This document shows, piece after piece, positions 41,113 through 49,781 of a DNA stretch of 64,000 nt. The DNA is taken from positions 19,865 through 83,864 of the forward strand of contig JAGFJA010000060.1 of NCBI GenBank assembly GCA_024103005.1. Reading direction: 5' to 3'. How positions within the stretch are numbered: the first letter of the stretch is position 1; every line of letters starts with the position of its first letter. This DNA comes from Saprospiraceae bacterium (lineage in GTDB: Bacteria > Bacteroidota > Bacteroidia > Chitinophagales > Saprospiraceae). Under the pieces are notes generated by a model. That model was not told the origin of the DNA and ran no database searches. It saw only the letters and a list, made by a program, of their open reading frames with translations. The position numbers were made by a program, and so were the translations under genes.

Positions 41113-42171
41113 TTATTCCCTGCCAAAGATCAAATAACGGATAGGAATGGTGTATTCAAACCGCTGGTTATTCCTATTGTCTATACATTCCATCTTTAAT
41201 GTCGGATTCTTAGGATCCCAGTCAAAGGTTAATAATCCAAAATTATTCTCCATGACAGGACCTTCAATTCTGTTCTTATTTGGCGTAGCAAAATCCCATG
41301 TTGAGGTAATTCCACTTGAAGTAAAATCATAAATCGGATATACTCCTTCTTTTTTAACTAAACTGATTTCTGAATAGTGTACGTCACCTGAGATAAACAC
41401 TACCCCATTTGCCTGAGTTTTATTCAGGATATCGAAGAATCTTTTTAGCTCATTCGGAAAATTAGCCCATGACTCATATCCATTGTAGGAAGCTCCAAAC
41501 TGTATGCTGGATGCAATAATACGGACATCAGCAGGTTCCTTGAGTTGACGTTCCAACCACTCCCACTGAGCTTCACCCAATAACGTACTATCCTTTGAAA
41601 CTTGGGGCGAATATTCTAAAGGGTAAAAGAACTTTTTCTGCACTTCCGGATCCTTATTAAAAGGCACTAAGTTATCTCTGAAAGTGCGTGTATCCAGCAG
41701 AATCAATTGTACACGCTGTCCGGGTCCACCATACGCATAGGCATTATAAACCCCGGGATATGATCTCCTGTTTGAATGTTCCGAATCCCCAAAAAAATCC
41801 AGAAAAATTTTCTTGCTTTCTTCTTTTTTTGAAAAGTGTCTGCCTCCGTCATTGATACCATAATCATGATCATCCCAGGTAGCAAAAATTTTCGTAGCGG
41901 CTTTTAATCGCTGATACTCCGGCTTTGAACCCAGTTTATTATACTTTTCTTTAAGTACCTCCATATCCTCGGTATCCCCATAAATATTGTCGCCCAGGTA
42001 AATAAACATATCCGGAGAATATCGGGTCACTATGTCCAAAATAGGTTGCCTTTCGTCCTGATTCGCACAACTGCCAAAAGCAATTCTATGTATTGTAGTC
42101 CTTGTCTGCCCATCGACCTGAGCATTCACGATAATGAAATAAAGAAGAGTTAAAACAAAATAATTTTTCAT
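41113..42171 (-). CDS. PhoD-like alkaline phosphatase family protein
   Basis: Predicted exported metallophosphoesterase of the PhoD type (phosphodiesterase or phosphatase). A signal peptide covers about residues 1-22 from the ATG at 42171; an ATG seven codons upstream lies before the predicted promoter box and is unlikely to be used. Metal-binding motifs are 'IAFGSCANQ', 'FIYLGDNIYGD', 'FATWDDHDYGIND' and 'FISGDVHYSE'. The 352 residues are short relative to Bacillus PhoD, but this size is common for Bacteroidota members. No phosphate-regulated neighbours are present. Confidence 0.9.
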   Translation of the reverse strand: MKNYFVLTLLYFIIVNAQVDGQTRTTIHRIAFGSCANQDERQPILDIVTRYSPDMFIYLGDNIYGDTEDMEVLKEKYNKLGSKPEYQRLKAATKIFATWDDHDYGINDGGRHFSKKEESKKIFLDFFGDSEHSNRRSYPGVYNAYAYGGPGQRVQLILLDTRTFRDNLVPFNKDPEVQKKFFYPLEYSPQVSKDSTLLGEAQWEWLERQLKEPADVRIIASSIQFGASYNGYESWANFPNELKRFFDILNKTQANGVVFISGDVHYSEISLVKKEGVYPIYDFTSSGITSTWDFATPNKNRIEGPVMENNFGLLTFDWDPKNPTLKMECIDNRNNQRFEYTIPIRYLIFGRE

Positions 42172-42174
42172 ACG

Positions 42175-42182
42175 CAAATATA
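42175..42182 (-). promoter_or_regulatory. Bacteroidota -7 box abutting the PhoD-like start codon
   Basis: TATATTTG on the minus strand matches TAnnTTTG exactly, and only three bases (CGT) separate it from the ATG. The transcript would be leaderless or nearly so. Confidence 0.5.
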
Positions 42183-42192
42183 TAAATTGCAT

Positions 42193-42732
42193 TTAATTCT
42201 TATTTGGTAGTCTGACCATGTAAACGCAAAAACGAATATACAAATTGAACTTTTCTGAATAAAAGTGCTATTTTAAAATAAATTCAGCAAAGCTCTTGTT
42301 TTTTTTTGTCACAATGAATTCCCAAATATTTTTATTTAAAACGGTAAATCAATCTACCGTTTATATATTACTTAACTGAAGTTTCTGAGTTACGATTTAA
42401 TTCAGTAGTTCGGTTTGAGAATGCCCGTAATGAGTAGTTTGTAGCTTAGCTGTTTGTTGGGCTTTCATCCGTTTGATTTTCGGAACTTATGAATACCAAA
42501 GCGCTTGCTGTTGAGGCTTTAGGGTCAATCCAAGTGGAATTACAGTCAGCATATTTTCAGAAGTTTCATAAATAAATATAAACCATTTATAATCATCAAT
42601 TTAAGTAAACTCATACAAATATTTAATAATTCATAATTATCGAATTATCATTTGGTTGTCACCTCTGAAATTTTTAATCCTTAATTTATATTATTTCTTT
42701 TATAATTCATGTAAGAAGCTTTTGCGCAGAAA
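42193..42732. other. Intergenic region without recognisable gene
   Basis: A 540-bp stretch. Around 42390-42560 the composition is more balanced than in the AT-rich flanks, but stops interrupt every frame and I recognise no RNA or mobile element; a decayed gene is possible. Confidence 0.4.
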
Positions 42733-43371
42733 CTATCGCAAAAACGGATTGGTTTTCCGTTCATAGCCGATGGTGGTTCTCTCTCCATGACCCGGAAAAA
42801 CGATGGTTTCATCAGGCAAGACCATCAATTTTTGTTCAATGCTCCTGATGAGGGTGTTATAGTCACCACCCGGAAGATCTGTTCTGCCAATACTTCCCAA
42901 AAACAAAACATCTCCGGCAATACATATACCATCTTTTTCGGAATAAAAACTCAGGCTGGCAGGTGAATGACCGGGAGTCAACAGGGCAGTAAGCTGTGAG
43001 TGACCGAAGTTTATCAATTCACCATCTTCTATATATCTGCCCACAGAAGGAGAAGGGGTTACATCAATACCATACATTTTGCCTACCATATCCACAGCAT
43101 CCAGGACAGGCTGCTCGCCACTGTGAATCTCAGGTGATAAACCGTAGCTCCGGTAAATAAAATCATTCCCCAAAACATGGTCTATATGACAGTGAGTATT
43201 AATTAATCTGACCGGATGGAGGCCTAAATCTGAAATATATGCGGAAAGGGTTGTATTTTCGTTATAATTATGGCATCCGGGGTCAATTATAATACATTCT
43301 TTTGTATGATCATACACAATATATGTATTCTCTTGAAAAGGATTGAATGTAAAAGAATGAACCTGCAACAT
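42733..43371 (-). CDS. MBL-fold metallo-hydrolase (glyoxalase II-like)
   Basis: Metallo-beta-lactamase-fold hydrolase with the full set of metal ligands: 'THCHIDH' (His60, His62, Asp64, His65), 'TPGHSPAS' (His135), 'IAGDVLF' (Asp154) and 'FPGHGERTT' (His195). The 212 residues and the 'LFLGSIGRTDLPGGD' segment match the short glyoxalase II-like/YcbL group, whose members can hydrolyse S-lactoylglutathione or related thioesters. The substrate is not settled by sequence. It is divergent from the 1101-residue membrane-associated protein, with 84 bp between. Confidence 0.92.
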   Translation of the reverse strand: MLQVHSFTFNPFQENTYIVYDHTKECIIIDPGCHNYNENTTLSAYISDLGLHPVRLINTHCHIDHVLGNDFIYRSYGLSPEIHSGEQPVLDAVDMVGKMYGIDVTPSPSVGRYIEDGELINFGHSQLTALLTPGHSPASLSFYSEKDGICIAGDVLFLGSIGRTDLPGGDYNTLIRSIEQKLMVLPDETIVFPGHGERTTIGYERKTNPFLR

Positions 43372-43455
43372 GATGCTGATGTGATAGTAAATTTATATTT
43401 TAACAATTGCTTGTGTACAAAGATGCTATAAATATAGTAATTTTAAAATTAATAA

Positions 43456-46400
43456 ATGGTTATTTTTTTAATGTATTTATCTGCAACATATAAATATTTT
43501 CTTAATATATTGACGATCATTATATTGTGTCATTCAATATCTTTCAGTCAGGTCAATCAGGTCGAATTTGGAAAGAACAGAGTCCAGTATCACGATGATT
43601 TTGATCAATGGCTTTATTACGAAACAGATCTGTTTACCGTCAACTGGTACGGCAAGAGCAGAAATGCCGGTCAAAAGGTCGTCAGACTGGCAGAACGTGA
43701 ATTTAACGACATTATTAAGACCATAGATTTTAAGACAAATGAAAAAACTGAATTTTTGGTTTTTTCAGACATTACAGACTTAAAACAAAGCAATATAGGT
43801 ATTTCAGATGCCTTTGAATATAATGATAATCTGACTAAAACCATTGACAATAAAATATTTATTGCATTTGACGGCAATCATAATCATCTGAGAAAACAAA
43901 TCCGTGAAGGGATTGCGGCGGTTTATCTCAACAACCTTTTGTTTGGTTCCAACTTACAGGAAATAGTACAAAACAGCCTGATGCTCAATCTCCCTCAATG
44001 GTTTAAAGACGGGCTGATCTCATATTTCGGCGACCAATGGAATACTGAACTGGACCTAAAAGTTGCCAAAATCTTATCACATAAAAAGATTAAAAATTTT
44101 GAACAATTGGCTAAAGTCAACCCAAGGCTTGCAGGGCACATGTTTTGGAATTATATTGACTTGAATTATGGCAAAAACTCAATAGGCAATCTGGTCTATG
44201 TCACGCGTATCAATCACAACCTTGATAAGGGTTTTCAATATGTATTGGGAACGACGTATGACAATATTATTCAAAATATTTACAACTATTATAAAGGTAG
44301 AGTTCAGAACAAGTCGGATTCAATTTCTTCTGCAGAGAAGTTAATAAAAAAAGTTACCCGACTAAAAAAGAATGAGCTCGTTACCCGAATGAAGCCTTCT
44401 CCTGATGGCAAGTTTGTTTTATTGGTGACCAATGAATTAAGCAAAATAAGGATTAAGCTGGTTGAGTTAAAATCAGGAAAATCAAAGACTTTATTGAAAT
44501 ATGGTGTTAAAAACAAGATTCAGGCACCTGACCCGAATTATCCTTGTATCGCCTGGGATCCGGAAGGTAAAAATCTGTTGTTTTGCTATGAGAAACGTGA
44601 TCAAATCTATCTTTCAGAATATAATCTTTCGACAGAAAAAAAAAGGCTTCAATTGATACCGGGTCGTTATCAGCGGATATATGACATTGACTATTGGGAT
44701 AAAAAAAATATAATCGTCAATGGGACGACTGACGGCTATGACAATTTGTTTATTTACCGTCTGACCACCCGACAATCCACTCCCATCACAAATGATCCGT
44801 ATGACAAGCTGGACATGACAGTAAGTCACCGGAATGGCAATCATATCCTGTATTTTACGTCCAACAGACCCGACACATCCTTACTACCGGTCAGTGGAGA
44901 TTCCATTATTCCCATTGGCTCTTTCGATATTTTTTCCATGAAGGAGATTACCCATCCGAATGGCAGTCAGGGATGGCAAATGAACCAGCACACATTCACT
45001 GAAAATTACAGTGAGACAAAGCCTTATGTAGATAATCGGGGTAATCTTTATTTTCACTCAAATGAATTTCAAAATAATGCCCTCATAAAGACATCAGTTA
45101 ATGTGAAATATGACGGTGAAAAACCAAATTTTGAACTTATAAATCTACCAATTTCTATTGAACAATATGCAATTCCATCCCACAATCACCACCTGCTTTT
45201 AAATACTTTTAACGGTGAAAAAATTCAATTTGGAGCCCTGGACACATCTCATTGGACAACCTCCGTCAGTGGAATCAATAAGTCACCCAAAGATTACAGC
45301 TACAATATTCAAAAAATCGAACAGCAAAAAGATCCGCTTGCAAGTGACAATGCCCTTCGGACAGTATTTAAAAGAGTAGATGAAGTCATCCCTGACTCCA
45401 TAAAATTTATCACCAAATATGGAGAAATGAAAACCGAACCCAAGGCCGAACAGGTAATTGAAAGGAAACCGAATGAACCTCAGGTATCAGGTCCCAACAA
45501 AATGAAACCGTTGAATCCATTGAATATTGTGCCATATCGGCTCAAGTTTAAAATAACGGATTCAGGAGTAAATTTTGATAACTCAATGCTGTTTGAAGGA
45601 TTGAATACTTATGTAGGTGAAGGTCAGGGCAACATTTATCCGCCCTTCGGATTGTTATTGAAAGCGCAGCTCAAGGACATGTTTGAGGATTATCGTTTGG
45701 AAGGCGGAATCCGTATTCCAATCTCACTGAACGGAAATGAAGCCTACCTGTTATTTGACGACCTGAAATACAGACTTGACAAAAGGATTGCCCTTTACAG
45801 AAAATCAACCAATGAAAGGTTTAACAATGCAGGAATCGCATCAATAATTCAAAAAAATGTTATCCTGATGGGTCAATTCGACCTGAAATATGCTTTGGAT
45901 CCGTTTAATGCAGTAAAATTAGGATTTACGGTTCGCCAGGATAAGCTGTTGTATAAAGCCACTGAGCCAAATTCTGCCAACCAGCCTGTAGAATCTACGG
46001 AGAGATTGGGGATCAGAGCTACTTATATAATAGACAACACATTGGACAAGGGTTTAAATCTTTATTCCGGTACCAGAGCAAAAGCTTTTTTTGAATGGGT
46101 TAAAAAATTTGATATCAATATTGACGACGGACTTTCCTTTAAATTGAACAAAGGTCATATGATGGTTGCCGGATTTGATGCAAGGAACTATATAGAGTTA
46201 GACCGGCATTCCATATTTGCCACACGCATAGCAAGTCAGGTTTCATTCGGTTCTGAGCAAATCTTATATTATCTGGGTGGGAGTGATGGGTGGCTATTCC
46301 CCAGTTTTAACAATGAAACTCAGACTGCTTCGGATGTCAATTACGCATATCAGGTGCCTGCACCCAATTTACGCGGATTCCAGTACAATATACGCAATGG

Positions 46401-46761
46401 AAATAATTTTGCCTTAATTAATGGGGAATTGAGAGTGCCTTTTGTAAGATATATGTCAAGAGGTGCGATTAGTTCGACCTTTTTAAATAACCTGCAACTG
46501 GTAGGGTTCTTTGATGTCGGTACAGCATGGAACGGCTGGAACCCGTTTGCCAAGTATAATCCCCTTAATACAGTCTATATTACTCAGCCGGGTATAGATA
46601 TCAAGGTTAATTATTTCCGCAATCCAATAGTTTTCGGGTATGGTGGCGGTCTGAGGTTTCTGTTGTTCGGATATTTTGTACGATTGGATTACGCCAAAGG
46701 CTGGGATACCGGAAATTTCAACAAACCCAGATTATATATTAGTCTTGGCACGGATTTTTAG
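43456..46761 (+). CDS. Envelope protein: peptidase MA-like domain, TolB-like propeller and C-terminal beta-barrel
   Basis: A 1101-residue exported protein of unknown function. A signal peptide or N-terminal anchor (about 1-31) is followed by a gluzincin-like (peptidase MA) domain to about 285. Its helix 'QIREGIAAVYLNNLLFG' stands where HExxH is expected, and 'LPQWFKDGLISYFG' matches the second family helix, so it appears inactive. A TolB-like beta-propeller follows (about 300-620) with 'MKPSPDGKFVLLVTN' and 'CIAWDPEGKNLLFCYE' blades. The C-terminal ~400 residues look like an outer-membrane beta-barrel (Omp85/surface antigen-like), ending 'FVRLDYAKGWDTGNF...SLGTDF' with a terminal aromatic. 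Such proteins occur in Bacteroidota, but their role is unclear to me. Confidence 0.72.
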   Translation: MVIFLMYLSATYKYFLNILTIIILCHSISFSQVNQVEFGKNRVQYHDDFDQWLYYETDLFTVNWYGKSRNAGQKVVRLAEREFNDIIKTIDFKTNEKTEFLVFSDITDLKQSNIGISDAFEYNDNLTKTIDNKIFIAFDGNHNHLRKQIREGIAAVYLNNLLFGSNLQEIVQNSLMLNLPQWFKDGLISYFGDQWNTELDLKVAKILSHKKIKNFEQLAKVNPRLAGHMFWNYIDLNYGKNSIGNLVYVTRINHNLDKGFQYVLGTTYDNIIQNIYNYYKGRVQNKSDSISSAEKLIKKVTRLKKNELVTRMKPSPDGKFVLLVTNELSKIRIKLVELKSGKSKTLLKYGVKNKIQAPDPNYPCIAWDPEGKNLLFCYEKRDQIYLSEYNLSTEKKRLQLIPGRYQRIYDIDYWDKKNIIVNGTTDGYDNLFIYRLTTRQSTPITNDPYDKLDMTVSHRNGNHILYFTSNRPDTSLLPVSGDSIIPIGSFDIFSMKEITHPNGSQGWQMNQHTFTENYSETKPYVDNRGNLYFHSNEFQNNALIKTSVNVKYDGEKPNFELINLPISIEQYAIPSHNHHLLLNTFNGEKIQFGALDTSHWTTSVSGINKSPKDYSYNIQKIEQQKDPLASDNALRTVFKRVDEVIPDSIKFITKYGEMKTEPKAEQVIERKPNEPQVSGPNKMKPLNPLNIVPYRLKFKITDSGVNFDNSMLFEGLNTYVGEGQGNIYPPFGLLLKAQLKDMFEDYRLEGGIRIPISLNGNEAYLLFDDLKYRLDKRIALYRKSTNERFNNAGIASIIQKNVILMGQFDLKYALDPFNAVKLGFTVRQDKLLYKATEPNSANQPVESTERLGIRATYIIDNTLDKGLNLYSGTRAKAFFEWVKKFDINIDDGLSFKLNKGHMMVAGFDARNYIELDRHSIFATRIASQVSFGSEQILYYLGGSDGWLFPSFNNETQTASDVNYAYQVPAPNLRGFQYNIRNGNNFALINGELRVPFVRYMSRGAISSTFLNNLQLVGFFDVGTAWNGWNPFAKYNPLNTVYITQPGIDIKVNYFRNPIVFGYGGGLRFLLFGYFVRLDYAKGWDTGNFNKPRLYISLGTDF

Positions 46762-46928
46762 GGATATTTCTTTCTGATGGCTCCGGAAACGAATAATTTT
46801 CTGAAATATAAATTTTCAACTCCGGGTATTTATCGGAAAATGAATGCTGAGCATCCTACAATTACTGCCGTTGGTACAATTTTATATTTTAATTACACAA
46901 AACATTAATGTTTTATTGGGCAAAAATC

Positions 46929-46936
46929 TATATTTG
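46929..46936 (+). promoter_or_regulatory. Bacteroidota -7 box for the M1 peptidase gene
   Basis: TATATTTG matches TAnnTTTG exactly. Transcription would begin near 46941, only ~6 nt before the first ATG (46947) and ~18 nt before the second (46959), which favours the second. Confidence 0.5.
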
Positions 46937-46946
46937 AACAATTTTA

Positions 46947-49325
46947 ATGACAACTAGCATGAAACGAGTAATTATTTTTTTTCTATCCTTATTTTTTCTG
47001 GCAAGTTACCAATTATCAGCTCAAAATATACAAAACAATCCCGAAGCCAATCACGCCAATAAGTTTGAACAATTAGGAACTATCCTTCCGACTCCGAATG
47101 AATATCGGACTGCAAGTGGCAGTCCCGGACCCAAATACTGGCAGCAAAAAGCCGATTACAATATAAAATGCTCGCTGGATGAAAAGAAACAACATCTGAC
47201 AGGCACAGAGACGATTACTTATTTCAATCAATCTCCCGATCCACTTTACTACCTATGGATGCAGCTTGACGAAAATCAGCACAGCAACACAAAAAATTCA
47301 GGTTATGAATATGAGAGCACACTGCCTCGTTCGATGGATGACGGTGATCTGAAGCGCATTGAAGCAAATAAAAAAGATAATGGTTTCGGTTTCAATATCA
47401 CGCGCTTAGTAGATGCAAGCGGCAAACCAATGAAATATACCGTCAATAAAACAATGATGCGTATTGATCTCGATAAACCTTTGCAGCCCGGTCAGAAAAT
47501 AACCTACACCTTAGACTGGAACTATAATTTAGTCAACAGAAAAGAACAAGGGGGACGTGGTGGATATGAATATTTCCCTGAGGATGGCAATTATTTATTT
47601 ACTGTGACCCAATGGTATCCCAGAATGTGCGTTTACAGTGATTTTCAGGGCTGGCAAAACCATCAGTTTTCCGGTCGGGCTGAATTTGCGCTGACCTTTG
47701 GTGATTTTCATGTAGAAATGACGGTTCCGGCAGATCATGTTGTTTGTGCCACAGGTGAATGTCAGAACTACAAATCCGTATTGACTCCCGCACAGTTTAA
47801 ACGATGGGAACAGGCTCAAAGCAGCACAGAGCCAATGGAAATAGTTACGCTGGATGAAGCAAAAGCGGCAGAGAAGAAAAAATCAAACACCACAAAAACA
47901 TACATTTTTGAGGCAAAAAATGTAAGGGATTTTGCCTGGGGATCTTCCAGAAAATTTGTGTGGGATGCTATGCCGGTGGACATTGAGGGAAGGAAGGTTA
48001 TGGCTATGAGTTTTTATGGCAAGGAAGCTTATGGACTCTACAGGCCATTTTCTACCAAAGTTGTCGCACATACGATAAGAACGTACTCACACTTTACTAT
48101 TCCCTACCCATATCCTGTTGCCCAAAGTGTTGAAGCCAGCAATGGGATGGAATATCCGATGATTTGTTTTAATTATGGGCGAACAGAATCAGATGGCTCT
48201 TATTCAGAAAATATTAAAAATGGCATGATTGGTGTCATCATCCATGAAGTAGGGCACAACTTCTTTCCGATGATCATTAATAGTGATGAGCGGCAGTGGA
48301 CATGGATGGATGAAGGGCTGAATACCTTTGTACAATACCTGACAGAGGCATTGTGGGACAATAATTTTCCTTCAAAGAGGGGTCCTGCTTCTACCATTGT
48401 AAGCTATATGAAACTACCAAAAGATGAGTTGGAACCAATCATGACCAACTCTGACAATATTAATGCATTTGGCCCCAATGCATACGCCAAACCTGCCACC
48501 GGCCTGAACATCCTGAGAGAGACCATCATGGGACGTGAGACTTTTGACTATGCTTTCAGATCATACTGCAGAAAATGGGCTTTCAAACATCCGACACCTG
48601 CTGATTTTTTCCGTTCGATGGAAGATGCGAGCGGAGAAGATCTCGACTGGTTCTGGAGGGGATGGTTCTATGGTACCGATCCCTGTGACATCTCTATTGA
48701 TACTGTAAGATTTGCCATTGCCGATCTCAATTCAGAAGTTGATAAACCCAAAGTGCGCCGGCAACAACTCCCCGAACCGTCTTTAAACGATTTTATAGAT
48801 ATTTCTCAAATTCGAAACAGGGAAGACAAGAATATTGAATTTGAGACTGACAGAGATACGACTTTAAGAGATTTTTATTGGCATTATGATAAAAATCCAT
48901 CCATGAGAGACACATCACACTTTGAAGTCGTTATACCTGCCAGATACGAACAACTCACCAAAGAGCTGAAAAAAGAATTTTCCTCTAAATATGCCTATGA
49001 GTTGACCTTGAGCAACAAAGGAGGACTGGTCATGCCCGTCATCATAGAGTGGACATATAAAGATGGTTCCAAGGAGGTGGATCGGATACCGGCACAAATC
49101 TGGCGAAAGAATGAAAAAACAATTACCAAGGCCTTTATAAAAGACAAGGAAGTAGCTTCTATCCAATTAGATCCCTTCAAAGAAACAGCCGATATCGACG
49201 AATCAAACAATGGCTGGCATACCATTCCACAACCTTCAAAATTCAAAACATTTAAACAAAAACTGAAAATGGAAAAAGGCAAGGGATTGGATATCAACCC
49301 GATGAATTACAAAGGCAGGTCATAG
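46947..49325 (+). CDS. M1-family zinc metallopeptidase (aminopeptidase N-like), exported
   Basis: Zinc aminopeptidase-like protein of the gluzincin M1 family. The catalytic site is 'HEVGHN' (His433, Glu434, His437) with the third ligand Glu456 in 'WMDEGLNTF', the exact HExxH-X18-E spacing. A signal peptide is present. The start may be the ATG at 46959 ('MKRVIIFFLSLFF') rather than 46947. An exopeptidase GAMEN-type motif is replaced by 'EASNGMEYPMI', close to the GxMEN pattern. The 792 residues include an extended C-terminal region with charged segments. It probably works in the periplasm or at the cell surface, degrading peptides. A terminator follows. Confidence 0.92.
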   Translation: MTTSMKRVIIFFLSLFFLASYQLSAQNIQNNPEANHANKFEQLGTILPTPNEYRTASGSPGPKYWQQKADYNIKCSLDEKKQHLTGTETITYFNQSPDPLYYLWMQLDENQHSNTKNSGYEYESTLPRSMDDGDLKRIEANKKDNGFGFNITRLVDASGKPMKYTVNKTMMRIDLDKPLQPGQKITYTLDWNYNLVNRKEQGGRGGYEYFPEDGNYLFTVTQWYPRMCVYSDFQGWQNHQFSGRAEFALTFGDFHVEMTVPADHVVCATGECQNYKSVLTPAQFKRWEQAQSSTEPMEIVTLDEAKAAEKKKSNTTKTYIFEAKNVRDFAWGSSRKFVWDAMPVDIEGRKVMAMSFYGKEAYGLYRPFSTKVVAHTIRTYSHFTIPYPYPVAQSVEASNGMEYPMICFNYGRTESDGSYSENIKNGMIGVIIHEVGHNFFPMIINSDERQWTWMDEGLNTFVQYLTEALWDNNFPSKRGPASTIVSYMKLPKDELEPIMTNSDNINAFGPNAYAKPATGLNILRETIMGRETFDYAFRSYCRKWAFKHPTPADFFRSMEDASGEDLDWFWRGWFYGTDPCDISIDTVRFAIADLNSEVDKPKVRRQQLPEPSLNDFIDISQIRNREDKNIEFETDRDTTLRDFYWHYDKNPSMRDTSHFEVVIPARYEQLTKELKKEFSSKYAYELTLSNKGGLVMPVIIEWTYKDGSKEVDRIPAQIWRKNEKTITKAFIKDKEVASIQLDPFKETADIDESNNGWHTIPQPSKFKTFKQKLKMEKGKGLDINPMNYKGRS

Positions 49326-49352
49326 ATTTATTTTATACCCAATAATTTTCGA

Positions 49353-49391
49353 ATCCACCACAAAGTGACGGCATTTTGTGATGGATTTTTT
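49353..49391 (+). terminator. Rho-independent terminator after the M1 gene
   Basis: ATCCA/TGGAT and CACAAA/TTTGTG pair as one stem with a single C/A mismatch, followed by TTTTTT, 28 bp after the stop. Confidence 0.78.
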
Positions 49392-49781
49392 GTTTCATAG
49401 TTATTTTTTAAAAGTTTCAAAAATCCGTAAAAAAACGGAACTATTTACCGTTAATAGACGTAGGAAACTTATACTCCAGGGAATTAATTTTACAAAAAAT
49501 TAAATTCATTCACCTAAAAAAACAATTTAAGCCCATTTCTATATTACTTTTTTACCTTTTCAAACATGTCCGATAATTTATCTGACGCTTATTTTCATTT
49601 TAAATATTAAAAAATTGCCAATATGAATAAAACAATTCAGTTTCAGGCAAAAGTGCCATCTCCTGAAAAAAATTCACCCTAAAAATGAAAATTCTTCAAA
49701 TCCACTTCACAATTAAATAAGTAAACTCATCACCAAGGTCTCGCTAAGATTTTACTGATTAACACTTTAAATTTTTAAAAC
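49392..49781. other. Intergenic region upstream of the M4 protease gene
   Basis: About 390 bp of AT-rich DNA after the terminator. It should contain the promoter of the M4 gene, but no exact TAnnTTTG box is seen. A 19-codon ORF at 49623 has no support. Confidence 0.4.

Noticed and set aside
49623..49682. 19-codon ORF upstream of the M4 gene
   Set aside because: It is very short, has no recognisable motif and ends well before the M4 gene.
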